Shown here piece by piece: positions 39,099 through 49,263 of a stretch of DNA of 64,000 nucleotides (positions are counted from its first letter, which is position 1; each line of letters starts with the position of its first letter). The DNA is from Stachybotrys elegans. Its lineage: Eukaryota; Ascomycota; Sordariomycetes; Hypocreales; Stachybotryaceae. The stretch covers positions 1 through 64,000 of the forward strand of contig JAGPNK010000010.1 in the NCBI GenBank assembly GCA_020746835.1. The letters are read 5' to 3'. Under the pieces are notes generated by a model. It was not told where the DNA came from, did not search any database, and worked only from the letters and a program-made list of their open reading frames with translations. The translations under genes were made by a program, and so were the position numbers.

Positions 39099-39777
39099 TA
39101 TAATTTTTTAAGCTAGCTTAATATTCTATTATATTATATACCTATATATATAGCTTATAATAAGGAAAAGAGTGTATAGTGTAGGGTATAAGCAGTAGAG
39201 AGCAAATAAATAGTAAAGGTAGTGCTTAGTGCCCCGGTAACTATTATTTCTCTTTATAATAGTATTAGTATTTAATTAAACATTATATTAAAAAGATATT
39301 AAATATATAATTTAATAAGAAAGTAGTAAAAGTAATTAATTTAATAACTAAAAAAAAAAATTAAAATTCTATATTAAAAACCCAAGCTAAGAGAGCTCTC
39401 TTAGAGTAACTTTAACTATCTCTTTCTATTAAGGCTTCTAAAGTAAGCTTCATACTAAAGCTCTATAGCTATCTCCTTTTTATTAATATAATTTAATTAC
39501 TAAAAGGCTTATTATTAATAAGTTAAGCCTTCTTACTCTTTCTATTTTATTACTTTTTATATAGCTCTAGGGCTTTAAAAAAAAAGTAATAGTAAAAGTT
39601 ATTTTATTTCTAAACTATTAATAATAATATTATTAAATCTCTTAGAGTAATTTACCTTATAAATAACTTTATTAATATTAATAATAGTAATAGCTAAGAC
39701 TATTATAGCTATTAAAATAGCTATATTATTATAGATATAAATATTATTTATTTATATTTTAACTATAAAATATAAGT

Positions 39778-39968
39778 GGCTTATAATACTATTTATAGCT
39801 TGGCTACTTGGCTAGTTAACTACTCTATATAGATAGTTTAATAATAGCCTTATTATTATTCTTCTTTACTATTTATAACTATATTAGTTATTAGGGCACT
39901 AGATATTATCTCTACTATTTATTTACTCTTTACTATTTATACTCTATACTATATACTCTTTTCCTTAT
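39778..39968 (+). mobile_element. Family A retroposon, 5'-truncated, nested
   Basis: 191 bp with a perfect 14-bp duplication (tataaaatataagt at 39764-39777 and 39969-39982). Confidence 0.82.
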
Positions 39969-40485
39969 TATAAAATATAAGTAAATAGTAGAATATAAAT
40001 AATAAATTTATCTCTTTTAAGCTAAAAACATAAGGGCTTTATATAGCTATAGATAAAATAGATTAAGCTTTTTTCTATTAATAGCTTAAAGTAATATTAT
40101 AGACTTTTCTAGTATTATTAAAGCTTTTTATTAGTATTACTAATAGTACTCTCTATTTAAATATAGATTATAGTTATAGTTATAGTAAGGCTTTTATAAT
40201 ATAATTTTATTTAGTTAGTTAGTATTTATTTAATAAGTTAACTAAAGCTTTTTAGCTAGGTACTAACCCTGCCCTAACCCTCTCTATATATATATATATA
40301 TTTAAGGCTAGCTTAATATCCCGTTATATTATATGCCTATATATACTTAGTATAGCTTATAATAGTATATATATACCTAAGTTATAGCTATTTATAGCTT
40401 AGCTACTTAGTTAATTAATTAGTTAGTTACTTTATATATTTAATAATAGTTTTATTATTATTTCTTTTTACAATTTATAATTATA

Positions 40486-40894
40486 ATAAGGAAAAGAATA
40501 TATAATATAGGGTATAAATAGTAAAAAGTAAATAAATAATAGAGATAGTATCTAGTACCCTAGTAATTAATATAGTTATAAATAGTAGAGAAAAACAATA
40601 ATAAGGCTATTATTAGGCTGCCTATATAAGGTAGCTAACTGGCTAAATAGCTAAGTAGCCAAGCCATAGGTAGTTATAATATTATAAGCCATACTAAGCA
40701 TGTATAGGCATGTAATATAACAGGATGTTAAGATATATATATATATATAGAGGGTTAGGGCAGGGTTAGACTAGATAGAAGGCTCTAACTAATAGTACCT
40801 AGCTAGAAAGCTTTAGTTAACTTATTAAATAAAGTTACTAATACTATAGAAGCCTTACTATAACTATAACTATAACTATGCCTAAATAGAGACT
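40486..40894 (-). mobile_element. Family A retroposon, 5'-truncated, nested
   Basis: 409 bp with a perfect 13-bp duplication (atttataattata at 40473-40485 and 40895-40907), within the long composite copy. Confidence 0.82.
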
Positions 40895-40940
40895 ATTTAT
40901 AATTATATTAGTTATTAAGGTACTAAATACTATCTTTATT

Positions 40941-41090
40941 ATTTATTTACTATTTATTATTTATTTACTATTTATTATTTATTTACTATTTATTATTTAT
41001 TTACTATTTATTATTTATTTACTATTTATTATTTATTTACTATTTATTATTTATTTACTATTTATTATTTATTTACTATTTATTATTTAT
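40941..41090. repeat. 18-bp minisatellite
   Basis: About eight head-to-tail copies of an 18-bp unit (atttatttactatttatt). The unit corresponds to the tatttatttactctctactattta stretch normally present once near the family A 3' end. It therefore arose by local expansion inside one copy. Confidence 0.85.
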
Positions 41091-41141
41091 ATTCTATATT
41101 ATATACTCTTTTCCTTATTATTTATAACTATATTAATTATT

Positions 41142-42513
41142 TATCCTTCTAAGTATAAGGTTTAAAAGACTTATACTGTTTTTTTTCACTATCTTTTCTA
41201 GCTTACCCTAGACCTATTTCTATATACTATTACTAACTAAATAGGTTCCCTATATTATATATGCCTAGCTTCCTCTATAGCTCCTTTATATTATATATTA
41301 GCCTTTTTATATAGCTATAGCTTCTTTATAGCTTAGTATATAGCTTCTATATATAACTATAGCTTCTAATACATTGCTTTTATATTATAGGGGCATTAAA
41401 TATATAATTTCAAGATAGTAAAAGTTATTAATTTAATAACTAAAGTAAAAAACTAATTAAAAACCTATATTAAAAAACCAAGCTAAAAGAGCTCTTTTAA
41501 AGTAATTCTAACTATTTCTTTCTATTAGAGCTTTTAAAGCAAGCTATATATCTTTATAGCCCTATAGCTATTTATAGCTATTTTTAATATAGCTAGTCTT
41601 TATTACTAGCCTTTTAGATAGCTTTTTAAATAGCCTAGGGCTTTTTTTTTAATTCTTTTTTCTAGGCTTTAACTATAATTCCTTATTAAAATTACTATAT
41701 ATTAAAAGTATATAAAAGTTATTTTATTACTATTAGTAATACTATTATTAAATCCCTTAGAATAACTTACCTTATAAATAACTAATAGAGAAAGAAAGGG
41801 CCTTTTTATAGTAATAGCTATAGCTATTATAGCTATTTATATAGCTATATTTATATTGCTATTTAATTCTATAATTATATTAATTTTAGTAGATATTTAA
41901 GTAATATAGATAAGGAATTCTTCTCTTTTAAACTAGGGGCTTAACGGCTTTATATAGCTATAGACTAAAAGTAAAATAAGCTTTTCTCTATTAGTAGCCT
42001 AAAGCAATAGTAACCTTATATAGTTACTATTATAGACTTTTCTAGTTTAGTTAAAGCTTTCTATTAGTATTATAGCACTCTCTATCTAAGTATAAATTAT
42101 AGTTATAGTTATAATAAAGCTTCTATAGTATAATCTTATTTAATAAATTAACTAAAGCTTTCTAGCTAAACACTATTAGAGTCTTCTATTTAGTTTAATC
42201 CTGCCCTAACCCTCTCTTAACATTCTATTGCATTATATATCTATATATACTTAGTATAGCTTATAATAAAGTTATAGCTATTTATAGCTTAATTACTTAG
42301 CCAGTTAGCTACTCTATATAGTAAGTTAGTTATATAGTAATAAAAAAAAGCCTTTACTAATATTATATTAAGTAAAGGTAGCTTAATAATAGCCTTATTA
42401 TTATTTTTCTTTACTATTTATAACTATATTAGTTATTAAGGTATTATATACTATCTCTACTATTTATTTATTCTTTACTATTTATACTTTATATTATATA
42501 TTCTTTTCCTTAT
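41142..42513 (+). mobile_element. Family A retroposon, full-length copy
   Basis: A 1,372-bp copy with a perfect 13-bp duplication (tatattaattatt at 41129-41141 and 42514-42526). It is inserted in the 3' end of another family A fragment, which resumes at 42,527. Strongly AT-shifted. Confidence 0.88.
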
Positions 42514-42582
42514 TATATTAATTATTAAAGTACTAAATATTATTTTTACTATTTATTTACTTTTTACTATTTATACTCTATA

Positions 42583-42752
42583 ATAAGGAAAAGAGTATAT
42601 AGTATAGAGTATAAGCAGTAGTAAGTAAATAAATAGTAGAGATAGTGTCTAGTGCTCTAGTAACTAATACAGTTGTAAACAGTAGAGAGAAATAATAACA
42701 AGGCCATTGTTAGGCATATAGAGTAGCTGACTGGCTGAGTGGCCGAGCCACA
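42583..42752 (-). mobile_element. Family A retroposon, 5'-truncated
   Basis: 170 bp with a perfect 14-bp duplication (atttatactctata at 42569-42582 and 42753-42766). The copy nearest the gene-rich DNA. Confidence 0.85.
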
Positions 42753-42825
42753 ATTTATACTCTATACTATATATATTTTTTCTTATTATAAACCTTTTAA
42801 ACTTTATATTTAAAAAGAATTTATA

Positions 42826-42922
42826 TTGGTATTAGTATTTTAAATTAGTATTAATATTAGTATTTTAACTTTATATTAGTATTAGTATTTTAAATTAGTA
42901 TTAGTATTAGTATTAAAATACA
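42826..42922. repeat. Low-complexity tattag repeat at the block edge
   Basis: About 95 bp of interrupted ttagta/ttaaattagta units (gtattagtattttaaa repeated). It forms the last AT-rich sequence before normal composition begins near 42,930. Confidence 0.75.
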
Positions 42923-42929
42923 CTCTCTG

Positions 42930-43381
42930 TCTATACTAGCCAGCTAAATAGTATTCAATCTTATACACTTTACTAGTGACATCACTTGCCACTTCTATCT
43001 AGTACTGACATGGCCTATCAACACAAGAAGAGGGGAAGGCACACATAGACTTTGCGGGGTCAGCCAATCACTGTATCTAGCCATACACCAATGTCGAGCC
43101 TTTGCCATTTTTGTAGCACACCTAGGGAGGCGCAATCATTAACTCCAGAATCAGTGCAACGCATGGCACAATGACGACGACAGAACCTATCGTGCCCTTA
43201 CCATTTGGGGCGAATGTGAGGAGCTATCTCTGACCGGCGAGTAGAAGTATATAACTGTCATCTTCCCCCCTCAATCCCAAGCCATACTTGCTCTGTACAT
43301 CACTCCTTCTGGTGTTCTTCCAATATACAACATAAGAAGTCATACATTTAATCTGTCTTCCCTTTCTACATCAATACGGCC
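42930..43381. promoter_or_regulatory. Upstream region of the 90-aa gene
   Basis: About 450 bp of balanced composition between the repeat block and the first gene. A pyrimidine-rich stretch (catcttcccccctcaatccc at about 43,259-43,278) precedes the start, as is common in fungal promoters. No other specific site is recognised. Confidence 0.35.
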
Positions 43382-43726
43382 ATGGAGCAACCAGCAGGTC
43401 ACGCTCAGGAACAACAAGGTGTTGCTCCTGAATTTACACCTTTGTCCATGAATGAGTCTCCCGTGGCTGGCAATACCGCCCGACAGGACCGCAGGCAGAG
43501 CGACGAATGGGGTAAGTGCCGCTTCCTGTCCTCTACCTGAGTCGATCACCGAGCTTCCAGACATTGACTTTTGCCTGGCAAAGATGCCTCCAAAGTGCCA
43601 CCCAGCCGCTTTCAGAAACGAAAAGGATCTATATATGCTACACCCAGCTCTCGCGATGGCCACATCGACAAAAACTATGCCGACAAGTATCACGCCAAGA
43701 TCGCTGAGATGAATCGACACAAGTGA
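43382..43726 (+). CDS. Small conserved-looking fungal protein, 90 aa
   Basis: Two exons, 43,382-43,511 and 43,584-43,726, joined across a 72-bp GTAAGT...AAG intron, give 90 residues. The frame continues cleanly only with this splice. The N-terminal half is Gln/Glu/Pro-rich and looks disordered. The C-terminal half is basic and carries KRKGSIYATPSSRDGHID, followed by a Tyr/Lys/His-rich tail. I recall similar RKGSIYATP-type short proteins as uncharacterised in other ascomycetes, but cannot name a family or function. No signal peptide or membrane segment. It is the first gene beside the repeat block and converges on syf1 with a 192-bp gap. Confidence 0.7.
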
Positions 43727-43918
43727 TCATGCCCGCGACAGTTGCGACCAGCTTATGAGCTGCTTATACAGGGTGTATCTTAAGAAACAATGTTGCGGTT
43801 GTCATTGGAATGATGAAATGTAAATTTATATGGTAGTGGAGGTTATGACGATTGTATTCATAAGAAGAGTTGCTGTATAGCCTATCTGGTAATCATTCCA
43901 ATAACAGTATTAGGAAAA

Positions 43919-46466
43919 TCATTCATCAAGATCGATTGCGTCAGGATTCGTCGCATGAACAGGTGCGACAGGAAGACTCGCGCTGCGAGAATCTGTACTG
44001 GCGGCAACAAAGCCTTCGGGAGCTCTAATTTGTCTGTCCAGAGCAGACATTGCGTCAGCGCTCCCGTTGTCAGAGCCCCCTGGTCTGGTGCCTCGCGCGA
44101 CCGCTTGTGACGCAATGAAGTTTACGTCAGTGTTGTACTGGGCCTGGACGCTACGCTTGACACGCAGCATCTCCTTGTAGGTATCCTCATTCCCGTGTTG
44201 TACTTCGAACTGCTCCCATCGTGACCAGAAGTCGGGGTTTGTTCGGGGATCGCAGAATTGGGACGCGTGGCCGTAGATTGCCCTTGCTCGGTCAATCTCG
44301 CCCAGTCGCTTCTCCATGTCTGCAAACTTGAGACACATCTCTTTCGCTTCTGCGTCGGGGAGGGCCGTGATTGCCCGCTCGTAGATGGGGCGTGTGGAGG
44401 GAAGCCCAAAGTTAGATGCCGACTTGGTAATGTAAAAGTTGAACATGTCCGCACGATCTTCATCGGCAACGGCGCGGGTTGCTCTTTCGTAGATCCGCAT
44501 GGCATGTCGTGCGAGTCCGCGCTCCTCTTCCAGGTTGCCATACATGAGATATATGATCTTGGCAAATTTCGGTGGGCAGTCCTCTACCGCTTGCTCGAAC
44601 AAGTCTCGTAGTCTCTCGATTCCAATCTTGCGATCGACCGCCTTGGTCAGATAGAGATTCCATAGCTCGAAGGCAACCGGGTAGCTGAACAGGTCCAACC
44701 CCCGCTCGTAGATCTTGAAGGATTCTTCGTAGTATTTTTGCTCCTCCAGCAGATTCGCATAGTTGACCACCGTCTGGGGCGTGGCTATACGGAGCTCAAA
44801 AATGCGCTCGTAGACCTTTTTTGTCTCCTCAAGGGTTGACACACTTTCTACCAGGTCAACATAGAAACTCCACAGCTTCCAGCTTTTGTGAACTCGCTGC
44901 TGGGGCGAAAGTGTCTCGTCGAAATAATCCACGGTTGATCTCTTGGGCGCCTGGACAGCTTTTGCCATGATCCTCACAGCATCGTCGAAATTGTCGTTGC
45001 GCAGCTCCATCTCGGCCCACTCAATCCACATATCCGCGAGTTCTGCAACGGACTTGAAAGGCACCTTGACTGCCTTTTCCATGATGATCCGAGCATTACG
45101 CAAGTCACCTCCGCGCTCGTAGAATTTCGCATAGCTGGCCCATAATTGGTGGAAAGAGCCTGTTGCCCGCTTGGGATGAATTGCTCCGATGGCATCAGTG
45201 TAGGTTTGGGCTACCTCGCGCTTGTTATCGCCCCAGAGCGCGACCCTCTTCTCCCATTCGGCAACATTGTTCGGATTTTGACGTAGAAGGACATCGTTCA
45301 GAAGAAATGGCCGGCGATCCATCAGATGCTCGAAGCGCATCATCCTGATATCAAGCTCAAAGTCGGCGTCATCGTCAGTGATGCCCTCCACAGTGCGACT
45401 GGATGCAACCTCCATCAAGGTGCCTATAATGGACTCCTCGAATTCGGCGTAAGAGTCGAATATGAGTGTGAAGTCCCGCACCGTCATGACTGTCGTAATG
45501 CCTTCCTCGAAGATGTCGCGGGCGCGTTCAAAGTTGCCCTTTCGAATCCAGTACGTGGCCAAGCCTGCCCAGAGTTTGCCTCGCTGGTCCGCAAACCGCT
45601 GGATTCCGCTCCGGATGATCCTCTCTACGTCTAGTCCCGTGTCGAAACTTGTCTCAATCTCGGATGCGTGTTCGACCAACATATCGACCATTTCGCTCCA
45701 AAGCTCGTAATGGCCTTTCCCGTGCTTGCTCGCAAATTTCATCGTGTTCAACACCTTGATGTATCTCAAGGCTGCCTCTGTATAAGCGCCCGACTCGATG
45801 AGAAGCTCAATGAAATCCTCAGCGTCTTCGGGGTGGACCTGCATGTAACGCCGCCAAATTTTGACAGCAGTCTCTCCAGCCGCAGAGTTCGCGAACGGAC
45901 GGTACAGACTCCATATGCGATTGTGCTGGGTAATCGGCAGCGCTCTAAGCGCCCGGTCGAATGTTCGTCGCACGGTCGTCACAAGCGGTTGCTGGGTCAG
46001 AAACTTGAGGTACATCTCCCATATCCGAGGCATCTTGTTGAGGAGGATCAGTGCTCTTTCGAAGAGGGCATTCACTTTCCTGTACTCAACAGAGAATATG
46101 GCTGGATTAAGATTCGCGACATGCTTCACTCGGAAGGTAAGATACTGTGAATGGTCAGACATCTGGTGGTTTCGAGAGGCTGAAGTGGTCTACTGACCAT
46201 CTTCCAGAGCTTGTAGGACCTAGGGAGCTGCTTGCAGGCGCGCTCCATGACAAAGGCTTGCTCAATTGGTGCTCCATGCCGGGTTTTGAAGTCGATGTAC
46301 GCAAGCCATGGTCGGACACTCCCAGGCTCTCGTAGTATGTCCTGTTCATACACGGAGTCTTCGTCGGACTAGGAATAATGTTAGCATAGCGGACCGGTAA
46401 AACTCCAGCGACTCATCCTACCACAAGGTGCAGGTTGAGGCACCCATGAGCGCCATTCGTGGCCAT
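43919..46466 (-). CDS. syf1: Pre-mRNA-splicing factor Syf1 (HAT-repeat protein)
   Basis: Three exons on the minus strand (46,422-46,466; 46,198-46,368; 43,919-46,144) give 813 residues, near the usual size for this family. The start was chosen because the 15-codon first exon then reads into LVSDEDSVYEQDILREPGS, the conserved Syf1 N-terminus. The upstream part continues MERACKQLPRSYKLWKM into YLTFRVKHVANLNPAIF. Repeated W/Y...A..FER....P helical pairs (HAT repeats, for example YERGLDLFSYPVAFELW) run through almost the whole protein. Syf1 is a scaffold of the Prp19-associated (NineTeen) complex and acts in the nucleus in the activated spliceosome. The C-terminal 70 residues are low-complexity and acidic at the end (AIDLDE). 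Intact. Confidence 0.95.
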
Positions 46467-47131
46467 CGTCGGAAGCTCAGAATCTCGGATGTTTTTGTAC
46501 CAGTGACCACTGGGCGAATCGCGTCCTCGGGTGGAGGGGAATGCAGCGCTCTGTCGTTATCGTGGGCTATGCATTTCCAAAGTCGCAGAACTGGTCTGGC
46601 GCCTTCTTGCCCCGTTGTTGTGCGGTTGGCAACAGTAGACCACAATCACGTTGTTTGAGCGCAGTGTTATCCTTTCAATGATTTCTAGCTTCAAACAAAC
46701 CCTGCTCACGAATACTTCTCTTACAACGATATCTCCAATCGCTAGCTCCTCCTGTTAGGCACCTGCCAGCATTTGGACTAGTACCTAGTGTTAGTCAGCA
46801 TTGAGTTGACCTAATTACCCCATGTAAGCCCCCCACTCCCTCTGAAATCCGTTTCACGGTATGAGGTAGGTACTTACCTATCTCCAGCTCGGAGAGTGCC
46901 TGGGCACAACCAGCAGATAGTGGGTCACAGGTGCTTGGCCTTAGGTACCTCAGCTTTTTTAGCCTAGCCCCTGCCTTCCTTGCTTGGTACAAGTGACGAC
47001 GGACAGAAGTGGAGTTGCATGAGCTAGCGACGTGTGGTAGGGACGCAGCAACGACGTTGGATAACTGTCGACCTGCAACCTCCAATCTCTGAAAAGACTT
47101 GGATTGACGGCGCCATCATACTACATACACG
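46467..47131. promoter_or_regulatory. Divergent promoter region of syf1 and vma8
   Basis: 665 bp between two divergent housekeeping genes. It contains several taggtacct-like words (near 46,789, 46,866-46,880 and 46,941-46,949) that are frequent in promoters of some Sordariomycetes. Open frames seen here on either strand have no family resemblance and are taken as chance. Confidence 0.45.
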
Positions 47132-48211
47132 ATGTCTGGAGCTGCGGTTCGTCTTCTACTTCTAGCTTGAAGAGCACCCACTGACTGGAGCCGCAGGACC
47201 GTGAGGCGGTCTTTCCCACCCGCCAATCTTTGGGCATCATGAAGGCAAAGCTCAAGGGTGCTGAGACGGGTCACAGTCTGCTGAAGCGCAAGAGCGAAGC
47301 CTTAACAAAGTACGGTCTGACCAGGAGTATTTGAGGTGACTATGCTAACGCTGAGTACTTTAGGCGATTCCGAGGTCAGCTCATTCCAGCATCCGAACAG
47401 TTCCCTTCCCGGTCGTAGCTGACGATGGCGCACGATAGAAATCACCAAGCGAATCGACGAAGCCAAGCGAAAGATGGGTCGCGTGATGCAGATTGCAGCC
47501 TTCTCTCTAGCAGAGGTCACCTATGCTGTGGGTGGCGATATCGGCTACCAGGTTCAGGAGTCGGCTAAGGCCGCTCGCTTTCGCATTCGTACCAAGCAGG
47601 ACAACGTATCCGGTGTCCTGCTTCCAGCTTTCGAGAGCTACCTAACAGAAGGCAACAACGATTTCGGTCTTACAGGTCTGGGAAAGGGAGGGCAGCAGGT
47701 ACAGCGATGCAGAGAAACATACGCGCGAGCGGTTGAAGCCTTGGTGGAATTGGCAAGCCTACAGACTGCCTTTGTGATCTTGGACGAGGTTATCAAGGTG
47801 GTTAACCGACGAGGTGGGTTTCTCTTCGGCTTCCGCTTGAAGTGCCTACTGGCGCAGCACTGACAGACAACAGTTAACGCCATTGAGCACGTTATCATAC
47901 CCCGCACGGAGAACACCATCAAGTACATCAATTCGGAGCTTGATGAGCTTGACCGTGAGGAGTTCTATCGGCTGAAAAAGGTCAGCCCCTTATCCCTTGT
48001 TGTTCGACGTCATGGCGTCCTGTCTCGGTCTCCATACTAACAATTGCGCAAGGTTGCGAATAAAAAACAAAGGGATACTGCTGCAGCCGACGCAGAGATG
48101 AAGGCGAAGCGCGAAGCAGAGGGGGCTAAGGAGGGCCAGAGAAATGCTTCTGGTGCGGCTGGAGCAGCGGACATATTGGCTGCCGAGGACGATGAAGATG
48201 TCATTTTCTGA
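47132..48211 (+). CDS. vma8: V-type proton ATPase subunit D
   Basis: Six exons: 47,132-47,146; 47,197-47,309; 47,364-47,374; 47,439-47,813; 47,874-47,980; 48,053-48,211. They encode 259 residues, the normal length. The first exon has only five codons and the third only 11 nt; both are required to keep MSGAA-DREAVFPTRQSLG and ALTKRFREITKRIDEAK in frame. The product is the central-stalk subunit of the V1 sector, a long coiled-coil rotor joining ATP hydrolysis to proton pumping at vacuolar and other endomembranes. Conserved stretches KLKGAETGHSLLKRKSEAL, VILDEVIKVVNRRVNAIEH and DREEFYRLKKV are seen. The tail is Ala/Glu-rich and ends DDEDVIF. Branch sites such as tactaac are visible in the last intron. 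Confidence 0.96.
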
Positions 48212-48419
48212 GCACTGTGTTCTATACCTGGTGGGAGCAAGCACGCACGTAGTCCTGGCTTGCGGGGCATGGCATTCATTGAAGTGCGTGGCTCTGGAAG
48301 CTAAGTCGTTGATTAAACATATGTATTGTACATTGATTGCATTGATAGCATTCGCTATGTCGCCTCCCTGCAACATTTGATCTTTCCTTGACTGGGACAG
48401 CATGTTCGCTACCGTCGTA

Positions 48420-49263
48420 TCACTGGCGCTGGTACGTAACCTTCAAGGCTTTGTCCTCAAGAAGCATGCCAGACGTATTCTCTTTAGCCGTGATAGCACC
48501 CTGCTCTGACTCGTACTCGACGAATGCAATCCCACGCCGCCCTGGCACTGCTCTGATTTCGCGGAATCCGTCGAATCGGCCGAAAATGGCTGTCAGGGCA
48601 TCGACATCGTAACTGTCCGGTACGTTCTGCAAGAATAAAATCTTGTTCGGTGGGAGGTATTCGTCCGGTACTACCGCTGAGGTTGCAGTGCTGGTGGATT
48701 TCAAGCCCGATGGCCTTGCTGTCTTGGTTGGGCGAACATCGGTTGTGGCAGCTGGGCCCCTCTTGAGCTGCCTCTGCTCATCGGCGGCGGCCTCCAGCGC
48801 CTTTCGTTTGTCTGGTGCCAAGTTAGAACAGTGATACTCCTTGGCAGCACATGACTTTTCCTACCTTTCTCGGCTTGCCGGTGACGCTTGTGTGATTCGA
48901 GATCTTCAGCAGAGCAGTTCAATTCCACCGTTTTGTCGCTGCGTTTCCGGGCCATGGCAAGGCGCATGGGCTTGCCAAATAGCTCGAATCCCTGGACATC
49001 TTCAATTGCCTGCGTGGCGCTCTCGGGGCGGTCGAAGACAATAAAGGCCTGTCCTTTGGCCCTCAGGTTCTTCTTGGTCACAATATCCACAACATTCCCA
49101 AATTCCGAGAATACTGTCCGGAGTGCATCATCAAGAACCTCAAGCTTGACTCGCTCTTCCAGGTTCTGTACATAAACCCTATATCCAAAAGTCAGCCTGG
49201 AACCTCACGTAGCGTGTCGAAGTGCAATGACACGCACGTGGAGATCGGCGGCTCGTTGCTCAT
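48420..49263 (-). CDS. U1A/U2B''-type snRNP protein with two RRMs
   Basis: Three exons (49,238-49,263; 48,865-49,178; 48,420-48,811) give 243 residues. RRM1 follows directly after nine residues, with RNP2 VYVQNL (10-15) and RNP1 KGQAFIVF (50-57). A charged linker (QAEKDKRKALEAA onward, about 105-165) leads to RRM2 with RNP2 LFLQNV (about 172-177) and RNP1 RGIAFVEY (about 206-213). This is the layout of the SNF/U1A/U2B'' family, which binds stem-loops of U1 or U2 snRNA in the nucleus. The sequence alone does not say which snRNA. It converges on vma8 with about 208 bp between stop codons. It is a second spliceosome gene in the window besides syf1. Confidence 0.9.

Larger units (their letters stand above)
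39110..41116 (+). mobile_element. Composite of overlapping family A fragments
   Basis: A 50-bp plus fragment, a short minus fragment (about 39,161-39,240) and then a long plus copy from about 39,243 to 41,116. The long copy is interrupted by copies at 39,778-39,968 and 40,486-40,894. The order of events could not be fully resolved. The long copy lacks the usual 5' 250 bp and carries an expanded 18-bp repeat near its 3' end. Confidence 0.55.
31673..42825 (-). mobile_element. Family A retroposon, full-length host, split by Gypsy-2 and others
   Basis: A minus-strand copy with its 3' part at 31,673-32,034 and its middle resuming exactly after Gypsy-2 at 37,907-38,975. The last piece (about 42,786-42,825, aaccttttaaactttat) would be the sense 5' end, displaced by the insertion cluster at 38,987-42,785. 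The right-hand assignment is by sequence order only. Confidence 0.55.

Noticed and set aside
1..42920. CRISPR-like or satellite-centromere array
   Set aside because: Repeats are dispersed, in both orientations, with target duplications; spacing is irregular and no regular array exists.
43340..43720. 126-codon minus-strand frame
   Set aside because: Antisense to the two-exon 90-aa gene, with no motif; it crosses that gene's intron without a splice pattern.
45668..46150. 160-codon plus-strand frame
   Set aside because: Mirror of the long syf1 exon; codon use and the protein follow syf1 on the other strand.
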